Shown: positions 35,488-44,370 of the stretch, one piece after another
Layout: every line of letters starts with the position of its first letter
Position numbering within the stretch: position 1 is the stretch's first letter
Source of the DNA: Pirellulales bacterium
GTDB lineage: Bacteria; Planctomycetota; Planctomycetia; Pirellulales; JAEUIK01
Length of the DNA: 64,000 nucleotides
Assembly (NCBI GenBank): GCA_019694435.1
Contig: JAIBBZ010000001.1
Span: forward strand, 397,508 to 461,507
Reading direction: 5' to 3'
Position numbers and translations under genes: made by a program
Notes under the pieces: model-generated
Seen by the model: only the letters and a program-made list of their open reading frames with translations
The model's database searches: none
What the model was told of the DNA's origin: nothing

Positions 35488-35817
35488 TCAATAGATCCTG
35501 CTGCCAGGGTAATACCGCGCCATGATCTGCCGGCGCAGTCCGATGAGCCCAACCAGGATAAAGCCCTTGGCCAGGATCAGCAGCGGTCGCAGCCGATAGG
35601 CTTCGAGGAAATCGCTCAGGCCGAATGCCAGAAATGCGGTGGCGTAAATGGGTTCCCAAGCAGAGCGACGGTTCCGCGCAAAGCGCATTGCGACGAGTGC
35701 GCCAAAGATGCACCAGGCGACGCCCTCCAAGAGATTCATCCAATGATAGACGGATGAAAACAAATCCGGATTCGTCGCCCGGTACTGCCAAAAAGTCTGC
35801 GTGAACGATCTGGTCAC
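35488..35817 (-). CDS. Small membrane protein, hypothetical
   Basis: 109 aa from a GTG at 35817, supported by AGAGAGG about 7 nt upstream on the minus strand. Three hydrophobic helices: MNLLEGVAWCIFGALVAMRFA, IYATAFLAFGLSDFLEAYRL and LLILAKGFILVGLIGLRRQIM. No known domain recognised. The larger frame in which it lies is spurious upstream of the GTG. Gene order gives no clue to function. Confidence 0.6.
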   Translation of the reverse strand: MTRSFTQTFWQYRATNPDLFSSVYHWMNLLEGVAWCIFGALVAMRFARNRRSAWEPIYATAFLAFGLSDFLEAYRLRPLLILAKGFILVGLIGLRRQIMARYYPGSRIY

Positions 35818-35967
35818 TTCGCGGACCTCTCTAGGGCATGCGACAACTTCCTCGAGGAAGCAACTTGCGACTCCAAGTTTAGCCGCCACGCGTTGCTTTT
35901 CGCCGCCGCTGTGCGAGAATCCGCGGGCAAGAGCCGAGTTTTCCGCACCTCCTCCGGACCCGCCGCC

Positions 35968-36387
35968 ATGCCTGCCCCGCTGCCGCTCACGAGCGTCAAT
36001 CACATTGCCCGCAGCACGCGAGACCTCAGCAAGCTCGACGAGACGATCCGCTTTTATCGCGACGTCCTCGGCTTTCGCTCGATCAAGCGGCCCAACTTCA
36101 GCTTTCCCGGCGCTTGGCTCTACGGCTATGGGCTGCAGATCCACTTGATCATCGACGAGCAGGCCGGCAGTCTGCCAGAGGACATCTCGACCCGGGCCGA
36201 CCACGTGGCGTTGCACACGGCCGACATCGAGGGCGTGGCCCGGGCGCTCGACGAGCGCGGCATCAAGTACGTGCGCAACTACGTGCCCGACCGCGACGTG
36301 ACGCAGATCTTCTTCCACGACCCGAACGGCTACCACATCGAGATCGGCAACTACCCGGCGGGGGTGGAGTATCTCGACCCGGCCTGA
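35968..36387 (+). CDS. VOC-superfamily (glyoxalase-like) protein
   Basis: 139 aa from the ATG at 35968. A single VOC module of paired beta-alpha-beta-beta-beta units: VNHIARSTRDLSKLDETIRFYRDVLGF, then ADHVALHTADIEGVARALDERG and FFHDPNGYHIEIGNYP. Metal ligands His (NHIA), His (DHVALH) and Glu (HIEIGNY) are in place, so it is probably a metalloenzyme such as a lyase, dioxygenase or epimerase. Substrate unknown. Convergent with the SDR gene that ends 6 bp after its stop. Confidence 0.87.
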   Translation: MPAPLPLTSVNHIARSTRDLSKLDETIRFYRDVLGFRSIKRPNFSFPGAWLYGYGLQIHLIIDEQAGSLPEDISTRADHVALHTADIEGVARALDERGIKYVRNYVPDRDVTQIFFHDPNGYHIEIGNYPAGVEYLDPA

Positions 36388-36392
36388 TCGGT

Positions 36393-37223
36393 TTACGAAC
36401 GTTGCGCCGTGTGACGGGCCCGGGCCTCGGCTTGGCGCTTTTGGCCCTGCTTGAGGATTCCCGGCTGCACTAGCCCGATCAGGCTCGGAAACATGCTGGA
36501 CAGCTTGGCCAGATAGCCGCGCGAGGCGGGCAGCACGATTTCCAATTGCCCGCGTCGCAAGGCGCGATCGAGCACCGCGCGGCCGACGTCCTCGGCCGTG
36601 AGCGGATGCGACGTCGAAAAGGTCATCGCCGCCTCGGGAAAATCGAGCTGCTTGTCGAGCATCGGCGTCTGCACGGCGTCGGGACAAATCACGCTGACTT
36701 TCACGCCCCGCGGGCGCAACTCTTGCGCCACGGCCAGCGTGAACCCGCGCACGGCCCATTTCGAAGCGCAATAGAAGGCGATTCCCGGGATCGGCGCCAA
36801 GGCGGCCATCGAGGCGATGTTGACGATGTGCCCGGCGCCTTGCCGCACCATCACGGCGGCGGCCGCCTGCGTGCCGTACATCACGCCCTTGGCGTTGACG
36901 TCGATGTGCCAATCGATGTCGGGCGGCGCGGTCTCGTGGACCAGCCCGGGCTGGATGATGCCGGCCACGTTGAGCAGCACGTCGAGGCGCCCCCAGCGCT
37001 CGACCACGCGATCGATGGCGGCGCGCCAGGCGCCGGGATCGCGGACGTCGAGCACCTGCGGCAGCACGCGATCGGCCGGCCAGCGTGCGGTCAGTTGCGC
37101 GAGCGGCTCGGCGGCGATGTCGCAAGCCAGCAGTCGATCGCCGCGCGCGACCAGCTCGCCGGCCAGATAGCGGCCGATCCCGCTCGCCGCGCCGGTCAGC
37201 ATCACCACCTGGGATTCAGCCAT
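36393..37223 (-). CDS. Short-chain dehydrogenase/reductase
   Basis: 276 aa classical SDR. NAD(P)-binding TGAASGIGRYLA; acidic residue in ACDIAA after beta-2, which favours NAD; LNVAG; catalytic Ser in NIASMAAL; YCASK (Tyr-x3-Lys). The ~45-residue C-terminal extension (RGYLAKLSSMFPSLIGLVQPGILKQ) is partly hydrophobic, as in SDRs that act on membrane-associated or lipid substrates. A second, only distantly similar SDR is at 62361-63155. Confidence 0.92.
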   Translation of the reverse strand: MAESQVVMLTGAASGIGRYLAGELVARGDRLLACDIAAEPLAQLTARWPADRVLPQVLDVRDPGAWRAAIDRVVERWGRLDVLLNVAGIIQPGLVHETAPPDIDWHIDVNAKGVMYGTQAAAAVMVRQGAGHIVNIASMAALAPIPGIAFYCASKWAVRGFTLAVAQELRPRGVKVSVICPDAVQTPMLDKQLDFPEAAMTFSTSHPLTAEDVGRAVLDRALRRGQLEIVLPASRGYLAKLSSMFPSLIGLVQPGILKQGQKRQAEARARHTAQRS

Positions 37224-37327
37224 CGTTCGCCGCCGCGCGCCGGGTGCCGTGGAAGAGCGAGCATCGCCGCGCGGACAGGTGCGCGGATCTGCAATGCGGC
37301 CGAGCGGCGATCATAACCGCAGGACGA

Positions 37328-40186
37328 CTAGCGCCGCACCGGGGGCGGCGAAAACGCCGGCTGCCGCACGCCGACCCGGGGCGCGACGGCCCCCGGGCGC
37401 CGCGCCGTCTCGAGCGGGGCGCCGGGCAGCAGCGTGACCGGCGTGATCGCCACGTCGTCGATCCAGGCCGTGCCGATGCCGGTGAGTACAAATGTGATCG
37501 AGGCCGCGCCCGACGCGGCGGCGGCCCGATACAGCGTAAACGCCTGCCAGCCGTCGGTGACGTTCCAGCGTGCGGCCAAGGCTTCGCCGCCCAGGCTGTC
37601 GATCGCCATCAGGCCATCGACGCTGCCGGTGATCGGCCGGTCGACGCGGACCCAGCCGTCGATGCGCACCCACTGCCCCGCCTCGACCGGGACCGCGGCC
37701 GAAGTGATCCACACGGTCGGCGCCTCGACTTCAGCAACGACCGCTTGCGCCTGGCGCGGCTGGCAGTTCAAGCGCAGCGCCCAACGGCCCGCGTGGGGCG
37801 AATCGGGCGAGAGCCCCACGTCGACCGCCAGCTCGACGCGCGGGCTTTGAACATGGCGCCAGCCGGCGCGCACCAGGGCATCGAGATTTTCCATGTCGCC
37901 GGCCGCCAATCGATTGGCGCCCAGCGCGGCCGCCGACACCCCGGCCCAGAGCCGTGCGTGTTCGCCCAGCGTGTCGAAGCTGACGCCCAGCGGACTGGTG
38001 ACGGGCAAGCCGGTCAATTCGATCGCCTGCTGCCATTGCGAATGCTGCAACAGCCGCAAGGGGCGCAGCGCGCGGTCGGCCGCCAGATAGGCCGCGCTCC
38101 ACTCGCCCGCGTCGCGCTTGGCGCGGGCATCGGCCAGTTGTTCTTGCGCCGCGGTGATCCAGCCGCTTTGTACGGCGTTGCGCTGCGCGCCGGGATCGAG
38201 TCGCCGCAACACGGCCTGCGTGCGGGCAAATTTCGTTTCCGCCAGCTCCAGGCCCAATTCGGCGGCGCGCTGTTGCAGACCGGCCAGATTGCGATTCAGA
38301 CCGCCCAAAAGCTGCGGATCCTGGTCGGGCGCAAACACGACCGCTCCGGCCAGACCGAACTCTTCGAGCACCACGCGCTTGCCCCCGTTGACGCGCAGCG
38401 CGTCGATCGGCGTCAACCCGGCAGGCGTCGCCTGGTAGGCCTTGTGAGCCTCGGGCACCCCGGGCACGACAAACGTCACATTGCGCCCGGCCGATTGACC
38501 AGGAACGAACTGCGCTCCGGTTCCCGACCAGGCGGGCATCAGCAATCGAGCACGATCGAGTTGAAGCATCGTCGCGCTGACCTGTGGCACATTGCCAACG
38601 ACCTGCGCCACGGCCTGCCCACCGGCCAGCCAGGGTTCGAGCGTGGCCAGCTCGAGATTGAGCAACTCGAGGGCCGCGGCCCGAGCCAGCGTCGAGGCGT
38701 TGCCCGCGTCGAGCCGGTCGCGCGAGCGGAACAAGAATCCATGTGCGCCGGCTGCCGCCGCGGCCAACGCGACCAGCCGCAACTGTTCGGGCTCAGTCAC
38801 CGGTTCGGGAACATCTCGTCCGGCGACCTGCTCGAGATGTCGCTCGAGCACGGCGTCGAACTGCGTCTGGATGGTGACCCAGGCCGGCGTGCCGGGCCGA
38901 GCCAGCGCCGGCCGGCTGCGCAACCACTGGCGATAGGCCGGCAGCTCCAGCGAGGTGCCCAGCGGTGCGCGATCGAGCAACAGCGCGTCGAGATGACGGC
39001 TGTACAACCGCAGATCGGCATCGACGCCGGCGACCACGGGGCGCGCGGCGTCGCGGTCGGCACGGCGCAGTTGTTCGATGCGCACGCGCATCGCATCGAA
39101 CTGTTCGTGCGTCAGATGCTCGCCGACAAGCCAGGCCAACATGCGGCCATAGACGGCGTCGACCGGCTGTTCCGTGGGTGGCGGCGGACCGACGATCCAC
39201 AGGCCCGCTGCACGCGCTTCGCTCAACACCTCGGGCGAAAGCGGGGCGAACGACCAGATGCCGTTGAAGCCGCGCTGGCGAACCCAGGCCAGGGGCTCGC
39301 CCCGATACTCGAGCAGCCGCGGCACAAACACCCGACCGCCGACGCGCAACTGCGCGCCCTGCAGCTCGACGCGGTCGTGCCGCGCGTTGTCAGCCTCGCT
39401 GCCGGGCAGATCGACGGAGGGCGGCTCGCGCGTGTCCGAGGCCACGGCAGTGGGCGATACGGCGCCGACGACTTCCAAATCGTCGATCAGGATGGTCGTC
39501 GTACCGGGACCGCCATAGACATTCAACACCAGCGCATCGACGAACGCTTCGGCCAAATCGACGCCGCTACCCCATTCGGCCCGCAAGGCCGGGGCCTGGC
39601 GCCCGAGCAACGCGACGAGGTTGCCGACCTGCAGCAACTGCCAATCGCCCGTGGCCGCGGCGCTGGTGCCGCGCAGATACGTAACCAGCGGACCGCCGCT
39701 GCGCGGATGTTTCGTGCGCGGCAAGACGACGCGCGCCATCAATTGCACGCCCGGGCGATCCGATCGCACGTACACACTCGCCTGCAGCTCTTCGATCAGC
39801 CGGGCCGCGGGCACCTCGTGGACGTAGTGGATGTAGCTCGCGTTCGAAGCCGAAACCTCGAGCAATTCGCAGCCTGCGGCGGCGTGCCCCTGGGTAGGCA
39901 GACGCCGATGCGCGACCACCTGATGCGCGCCGTCGGCCCCCACCGGGCGCCAAGCGGTTTCGAGCCCGGAGAAGTCGTCGCGGTAGGCCCCCTGGGCCAG
40001 CAGTCGCGACGCGGCCCAAGGGCCCACGAGCGCAGCAGCCAACACCAACGGAACGAGCAAACGAGGCTGCCAGTGGCTCCCATCCACGGTGCTTTGGCCC
40101 AGACGTGCGCGACGATGCCCAAACGCAACCTCCTGCTGCGCGGGGCAACTTCGACGTAAGGCGTGCTTGTAACAGGATTTGCGCAT
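37328..40186 (-). CDS. Large secreted protein with carbohydrate-binding-like domains
   Basis: Up to 952 aa. A basic N terminus precedes the signal segment LLVPLVLAAALVGPWAASRLLAQG, so the start may be a later codon. Domain 1 (~65-240) is a beta-sandwich opening with YRDDFSGLETAWRPV and closing with TTILIDDLEVVG. The centre (~270-560) looks like a TIM-barrel domain (QRGFNGIWSFAPLSPEVLSEARAAGLWIVGPPP), possibly glycosidase-related; catalytic acids were not identified. A helical stretch at ~650-780 is followed by a second sandwich closing with GTAWIDDVAITPV. The tail is Pro/Arg-rich. Function unknown; extracellular polysaccharide binding or degradation is plausible. Confidence 0.72.
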   Translation of the reverse strand: MRKSCYKHALRRSCPAQQEVAFGHRRARLGQSTVDGSHWQPRLLVPLVLAAALVGPWAASRLLAQGAYRDDFSGLETAWRPVGADGAHQVVAHRRLPTQGHAAAGCELLEVSASNASYIHYVHEVPAARLIEELQASVYVRSDRPGVQLMARVVLPRTKHPRSGGPLVTYLRGTSAAATGDWQLLQVGNLVALLGRQAPALRAEWGSGVDLAEAFVDALVLNVYGGPGTTTILIDDLEVVGAVSPTAVASDTREPPSVDLPGSEADNARHDRVELQGAQLRVGGRVFVPRLLEYRGEPLAWVRQRGFNGIWSFAPLSPEVLSEARAAGLWIVGPPPPTEQPVDAVYGRMLAWLVGEHLTHEQFDAMRVRIEQLRRADRDAARPVVAGVDADLRLYSRHLDALLLDRAPLGTSLELPAYRQWLRSRPALARPGTPAWVTIQTQFDAVLERHLEQVAGRDVPEPVTEPEQLRLVALAAAAAGAHGFLFRSRDRLDAGNASTLARAAALELLNLELATLEPWLAGGQAVAQVVGNVPQVSATMLQLDRARLLMPAWSGTGAQFVPGQSAGRNVTFVVPGVPEAHKAYQATPAGLTPIDALRVNGGKRVVLEEFGLAGAVVFAPDQDPQLLGGLNRNLAGLQQRAAELGLELAETKFARTQAVLRRLDPGAQRNAVQSGWITAAQEQLADARAKRDAGEWSAAYLAADRALRPLRLLQHSQWQQAIELTGLPVTSPLGVSFDTLGEHARLWAGVSAAALGANRLAAGDMENLDALVRAGWRHVQSPRVELAVDVGLSPDSPHAGRWALRLNCQPRQAQAVVAEVEAPTVWITSAAVPVEAGQWVRIDGWVRVDRPITGSVDGLMAIDSLGGEALAARWNVTDGWQAFTLYRAAAASGAASITFVLTGIGTAWIDDVAITPVTLLPGAPLETARRPGAVAPRVGVRQPAFSPPPVRR

Positions 40187-40364
40187 CGCGGCGAGAGCGG
40201 TTGTTGCCTGCCCGCCACAGAGCTGCTCCCGGCTGTGTTTCGGCGGCTTTCCACAACTCGTTTACTGAAAGGCGGTTACGCAATCGCGAGCCGATTGCTC
40301 GCCCCTTGGCACACCCTCTGCTAAACAAGAAATCACCACCCAAACGCCCTTCGAGGAGCCAGCA

Positions 40365-40646
40365 ATGAGCAACGCACAGCGGATCATCAAGCAGCATGCT
40401 GACGAGCTTCCCCAGGACCTCGAAGAGCTGATCGTGGCGGTCGAACAACTGCCCGAGGAGCAGCGGATGTCGCTCAACCCGTTGTTGGCCCGGGTGATCG
40501 AGAGCACCAAGCGTCGCCGGCGCATCTTGAGCCTTGTGCAGGACGCCCTGTCGCAGTTGCGGCTCGACATGAAGTACCTGATGTTCGATCTCGAAGCCAC
40601 CCGCCGCGAGCGCGACGATCTTCGCCAGCAGCTCGAAGGCAACTGA
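40365..40646 (+). CDS. Small helical protein, hypothetical
   Basis: 93 aa with a good ribosome-binding site (GAGGAG about 8 nt before the ATG). Entirely alpha-helical by appearance: an acidic N-terminal half (ELPQDLEELIVAVEQLPEEQRM) and a basic, coiled-coil-like C-terminal half (ESTKRRRRILSLVQDALSQL, then DLEATRRERDDLRQQLEGN). No cysteines or enzymatic motifs. The strong RBS, monocistronic layout and a strong terminator suggest a well-expressed gene; a nucleic-acid or protein-binding role is a guess. Confidence 0.75.
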   Translation: MSNAQRIIKQHADELPQDLEELIVAVEQLPEEQRMSLNPLLARVIESTKRRRRILSLVQDALSQLRLDMKYLMFDLEATRRERDDLRQQLEGN

Positions 40647-40975
40647 ACCAGCGCGGTCTTCTCTTCTCGGCCGGCTCCTGCCTCCCAATTCTCCTGCCTC
40701 CACTCGGAACCCACCTACCTCGCGTGGCACGCCGAAGGTCCCCCTGCAGACCTTTGGCATCGATTCGCCCCGGTCCAATGCTCCACGGACCGGGGCGTTT
40801 TTTTTTTGCGCATGGGTGGTCGATCGGCTGAAATGCCGCGTCGGCGGCTGCCTGTTTGCGGCCCGTGGACCGCTGGAATACGATGCATTATGGCGCGGTG
40901 GTGGCCGGCGCCGCATTGTCCCCCTCTCTGGGGCCGGGTGCTTCGAGGGGCGCCCGCTTTGGGGTGTGTCGTCCA
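40647..40975 (+). other. 329-bp region between the small helical protein gene and the kinase gene
   Basis: Contains the strong terminator at 40766-40807 and then about 170 bp of kinase upstream sequence. The kinase frame stays open here from 40856 but without domain-like sequence. No further gene seen. Confidence 0.5.
40766..40807 (+). terminator. Rho-independent terminator of the 93-aa protein gene
   Basis: Perfect 11-bp stem CGCCCCGGTCC (40766-40776) with GGACCGGGGCG (40787-40797), 10-nt loop, and a run of ten T (40798-40807). It lies 120 bp after the stop codon. Confidence 0.95.
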
Positions 40976-42484
40976 ATGAGCGAACTTACGGCCGAACAGA
41001 TCGCCCAGCGGACGATCGATCTCAATCTGCTGGACGATCGCCAACTTCAGGCCGTGTGGGGCGAATTCGGCCGCCGCAATATCGCCGGCGACGATTTTGT
41101 CCAGGCCCTGGTGCGGCGCGAGCTATTGACCAACTACCAGGTCGAGCGCCTGCTCAAGGGCGAACGCACCGGGTTCTTCTACGGCCCGTACAAAGTGCTC
41201 TACCGCGTGGCGACGGGCAGCTTTGCCCGGGTCTATCGGGCCGTCGACACCAAGAGCGGCCGGATCGTCGCGCTCAAGGTCTTGCGCAAGCGCTATTGCG
41301 ACGAGCCGGCCCAAACCGATCAATTCGCCCGCGAGGGCGAGCTCGGCCGCACGCTGCGGCACCCAAACATTGTGCCGATCTACGAGGTGGTATCGTCGGG
41401 CACATCGCACTTCCTGGTGATGGAATTCGTCGAGGGGCGAAACCTGCGCGAGTTTGTGCGCGTGAGGCAGAAGCTCGACCCGGTCGAGGCCACGCACCTG
41501 ATGATCGGCATTGCCGACGGGATGCGCTATGCCCACGACCGCGGCGTGTGTCACCGCGATCTGAAGATGACCAACGTGCTGATTTCCAGCCGGGGCGTGC
41601 CCCGGCTCGTCGATTTCGGACTCGCCTCCGAGGGGGACCCGACGCAGGACGATCCCGAGGACGAATCGTCGAACCCGCGGACGATCGACTACGCCGGACT
41701 CGAACGGGCCACGGGCGTGCGCAAGGACGACACGCGCAGCGACATCTATTTCATGGGCTGCATCTTCTACAACATGCTCACCGGCCAGCCGCCGCTGCAA
41801 GAGACCAAGGACCGCATTCAGCGGCTCAGCCGGACGCGCTATACCGACGTGGTACCGATCCAGAAGGTCGATCCCGCGCTGCCCAAGCCGGTCGTGCACA
41901 TCGTCAACAAGGCGATGGAACTCGACGTGTCGAAGCGCTATCAATCGCCCGCCGAGATGTTCGTCGATCTGAACATCACGGCCCGACGGATGGCCTCGGG
42001 CCAGGACCTGAACGACGAGCCCGGCGGCGAAACCGACGAGGTCGAACAAGCCTTGGGCTCGCAGAAGGAGCGCGATCGCTGGACCGCGCGGCTGCTGCCC
42101 ACCGAACAGCGCCGCGTGTTGATGATCGTCGAAGGCAGCACGCGGATGCAGGACGTGTTTCGCGACGGCCTGAAGCGCAGCGGCTACCGCGTGTTACTGA
42201 CCAGCGACCCCTTGCGACCCGCCTCCCGCTTCGAAGACGATGAAAAAGCGGCCGATTGTGTGATCTACAGCTCGGGCAACCTGGGCCACGCGGCGGTCGA
42301 CGCCTTCAACGACTTGGGCGAGCATGAAAAGACCCGACAGATCCCGGCCATCATGCTGTTGGGCCAATCGCAGACCGCTTGGCTGCCGCAGGTCAAAACC
42401 GACGAGCATCGCCCCGTGCTGGTGATGCCGCTGAAGCTGAAGGAATTTCGCGACACGCTCGCCCGCCTCGTACCGCCCTTGTAG
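40976..42484 (+). CDS. Ser/Thr protein kinase with C-terminal degenerate receiver domain
   Basis: 502 aa from the ATG at 40976. Residues 1-65 form the planctomycete kinase-associated module ending LLTNYQVERLLKGERTG. The kinase domain at ~70-350 has the glycine loop ATGSFARVY (79-87), Lys101 in ALKVL, HRDLKMTN (193-200) and DFGLA (213-217); all catalytic residues are present. Residues ~385-500 have a receiver-like fold (RVLMIVEGSTRMQDVFRDGL...PVLVMPLKLKEF). Where the phosphoacceptor Asp is expected the sequence reads CVIYSS, so it probably cannot be phosphorylated in the usual way. No membrane segment. Substrates unknown. Confidence 0.9.
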   Translation: MSELTAEQIAQRTIDLNLLDDRQLQAVWGEFGRRNIAGDDFVQALVRRELLTNYQVERLLKGERTGFFYGPYKVLYRVATGSFARVYRAVDTKSGRIVALKVLRKRYCDEPAQTDQFAREGELGRTLRHPNIVPIYEVVSSGTSHFLVMEFVEGRNLREFVRVRQKLDPVEATHLMIGIADGMRYAHDRGVCHRDLKMTNVLISSRGVPRLVDFGLASEGDPTQDDPEDESSNPRTIDYAGLERATGVRKDDTRSDIYFMGCIFYNMLTGQPPLQETKDRIQRLSRTRYTDVVPIQKVDPALPKPVVHIVNKAMELDVSKRYQSPAEMFVDLNITARRMASGQDLNDEPGGETDEVEQALGSQKERDRWTARLLPTEQRRVLMIVEGSTRMQDVFRDGLKRSGYRVLLTSDPLRPASRFEDDEKAADCVIYSSGNLGHAAVDAFNDLGEHEKTRQIPAIMLLGQSQTAWLPQVKTDEHRPVLVMPLKLKEFRDTLARLVPPL

Positions 42485-42578
42485 TGCCGCTGCCAACCGG
42501 CACTCTTGCCACCGCGGCGGGCTGTGCCAGACTGCACGGCAGGGCCTTGATTCGTCCGGCGTAGAGTGTGCGACGGTC

Positions 42579-43466
42579 GTGCAGAGTGATGCCGTTACTC
42601 CTGAGCCGCAGTGCCGCTATTGGCTGCGGATGTTTGCCGGCGAGATTGACGAGCTGCTCGCGCGCATGCGGCTGGCTCGCAAGGAGCATCCGGCGCTCGT
42701 CGACCGGCTGGGCATCTGGGTCCATGCCCGTTGGGCGCCGCCGAATAATGCCTCGCGGCACACCGTCAGCGGAGTCGTCGCGGCTTTGAAGCGCATCGAC
42801 GAACAAGGCGCGCACCCCTGGGCGCCCGGCGGGGCACTGATGCTGACCTCGTGGAACGACCGTCGGGCCTGGGAGGCGCGGCGCCGCTGGCTCGAGCCGC
42901 TCGAACCGTGGATCAAGCGCGCGGGGCGGCTGGTGCTCGACCTGGAGCGCTACCCGATCGTCGGCCAGGATCCGCGCAAACCGATCTCGTCCCACCGACG
43001 GCAGGATTTTCTCGAGATGGACGAGGCGCTCGAGCCCCTGGCCGAATGGCTCGCCGCCGTCCCCGACCTGGTTTGTTATCCCTGCGGCCATCGCGATCCT
43101 ATGTACCTCGGCGTCGCGACGCTGTTGGGCGTCGACTCGATGGCCGACCAGTTGCCGTTCGGGCTCTGCCGCGAGATCAAGAGCCGCGAGTTTCAAACAT
43201 CGCCCGACGTCAACCAGCGAACGGCCGATTGGAAGGCCTACTTCCGTGAGGCCCGGCAGTTCGCGCAGACACACCGCCGGCGTTACCTGCCGGGCATCAT
43301 CAGCTCGATCCTCAAGCCGGGGCGCGAACGCGACCTGGCCTTGCTCGAGGAGTTGATCGGCGAGCCGGGCGAGCGGCTCGTGTTTGTCGACGATCGCGAG
43401 GACTTGCTCACCCGGCAGTGGCTCACCGAGCAGCCGCCGCCCCTGCGACGGCGCCGGCCCAAGTGA
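42579..43466 (+). CDS. Hypothetical protein
   Basis: 295 aa; GTG start at 42579, with an ATG at 42630 as alternative. Soluble. Alternating helices and strands such as RAGRLVLDLERYPIVGQDP, VPDLVCYPCGHRDPMYLG and ERLVFVDDRED suggest an alpha/beta, possibly TIM-barrel-like, fold. The conserved-looking DLERYP and PCGHRD could mark an active site in a glycosidase-like barrel. The Arg-rich tail PPLRRRRPK may be disordered. It follows the kinase gene by 94 bp on the same strand and could be part of its operon. No family recognised. Confidence 0.7.
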   Translation: MQSDAVTPEPQCRYWLRMFAGEIDELLARMRLARKEHPALVDRLGIWVHARWAPPNNASRHTVSGVVAALKRIDEQGAHPWAPGGALMLTSWNDRRAWEARRRWLEPLEPWIKRAGRLVLDLERYPIVGQDPRKPISSHRRQDFLEMDEALEPLAEWLAAVPDLVCYPCGHRDPMYLGVATLLGVDSMADQLPFGLCREIKSREFQTSPDVNQRTADWKAYFREARQFAQTHRRRYLPGIISSILKPGRERDLALLEELIGEPGERLVFVDDREDLLTRQWLTEQPPPLRRRRPK

Positions 43467-43778
43467 AATGTGCCTTGGTACCGGCGGCGCAGCCAGACGG
43501 CCGCCAGATCGTCCGGGGCGGCGACGAGCATGCTCGGTTTCCCGGAATTGCGGCTCGCGGCCACCGACCTCACGCGCGCACCGCCGACGGCCCGTCGCCA
43601 CATCACGTTCGCGTGGCTCGCTTTGCGCCTACGGCCCGGACTCTGGCAAGCCTGCGCGGATCGGCCGGCTGTAGCGATTTTCTCGATTCTGCGGCCCTCC
43701 TTGGTCGATAGATTCCTGCGCAGGTAGCTCCGCGCAGGAGGGCCTGCTGGCAACCCTTGGGAAGGATGGGTCGGTGCG
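43467..43778 (+). other. 312-bp gap before the Cys-rich lipoprotein gene
   Basis: No gene seen. It holds an inverted repeat (43714-43739) and the ribosome-binding site GGAAGGA (43760-43766) of the next gene. Confidence 0.5.
43714..43739. repeat. Perfect inverted repeat upstream of the Cys-rich lipoprotein gene
   Basis: TCCTGCGC (43714-43721) and GCGCAGGA (43732-43739) with a 10-nt centre, 40 bp before the start codon. No T-run, so an operator or leader hairpin is more likely than a terminator. Confidence 0.6.
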
Positions 43779-44204
43779 ATGAAACGCGTGATGCTGGCGG
43801 GCTTTGCGGCCCTGGTGATCAGCTCGTCGAGCGGCTGCTGCCTGCTCGACGCCGTGTTCTGCTTGTTCCCCATGCATCATTGCGGCTTCGATCCCTGCTG
43901 CGGCGCGTGCGGATGGGGCTGCGAACGTGTGCCACCGGCCACCTGCGCGAGCAACCCGGCCTGTTGCGATCCGTGCAATTGCTGCGGCGAATATGCCGGG
44001 CCGCCGCACGACTACATGCATTTGCCGCACGGCGCGCCCTACTCGACCGAGCCCATGTGGGAAGACGGTGGCGTGATGCCGCAGGGCCAGCCCACGCCGG
44101 CCGAAGAGATTCCGCCGCCGCAGCCGCGCACCTCGCGCCGCGCCCTGCGGCCTCTGCCGCCGGTGCACGGTCAGCCACAGCGCACGCCGCGCCGCTGGTA
44201 TTAA
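43779..44204 (+). CDS. Small cysteine-rich lipoprotein
   Basis: 141 aa with a strong RBS. Signal MKRVMLAGFAALVISSSSGC ends in a lipobox-like SSGC, so lipidation at Cys20 is likely. The next ~55 residues are Cys-rich, with CC pairs and CGxC-type clusters (CLFPMHHCGFDPCCGACGWGC, CCDPCNCCGEY). The remainder is Pro/Arg-rich and disordered, ending TPRRWY. It resembles the larger Cys-rich protein at 12889-13872 in composition but has no EPACC repeat. Probably an envelope-attached protein with metal or disulfide clusters; function unknown. Confidence 0.75.
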   Translation: MKRVMLAGFAALVISSSSGCCLLDAVFCLFPMHHCGFDPCCGACGWGCERVPPATCASNPACCDPCNCCGEYAGPPHDYMHLPHGAPYSTEPMWEDGGVMPQGQPTPAEEIPPPQPRTSRRALRPLPPVHGQPQRTPRRWY

Positions 44205-44370
44205 GCACGCCACGCATGGCCCGGCGCGTCTCCTCCGGATCACAGGCGCAAGCCTTCGGTCGCCGGAACAGACCACGGCCGATCGCCGTCCAAGTGGCAA
44301 ACCGCCGCGGGGGGCGTAAACTCTGGGAACTTCGGTTTCCCGTGTTCAGCCCTCCCTTGGTGGCCTTGCC

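Noticed and set aside
37085..40159. 1024-codon open frame opposite the secreted 952-aa protein
   Set aside because: Low-complexity Arg/Gln-rich product; the minus-strand frame has a signal peptide and ordered domains.
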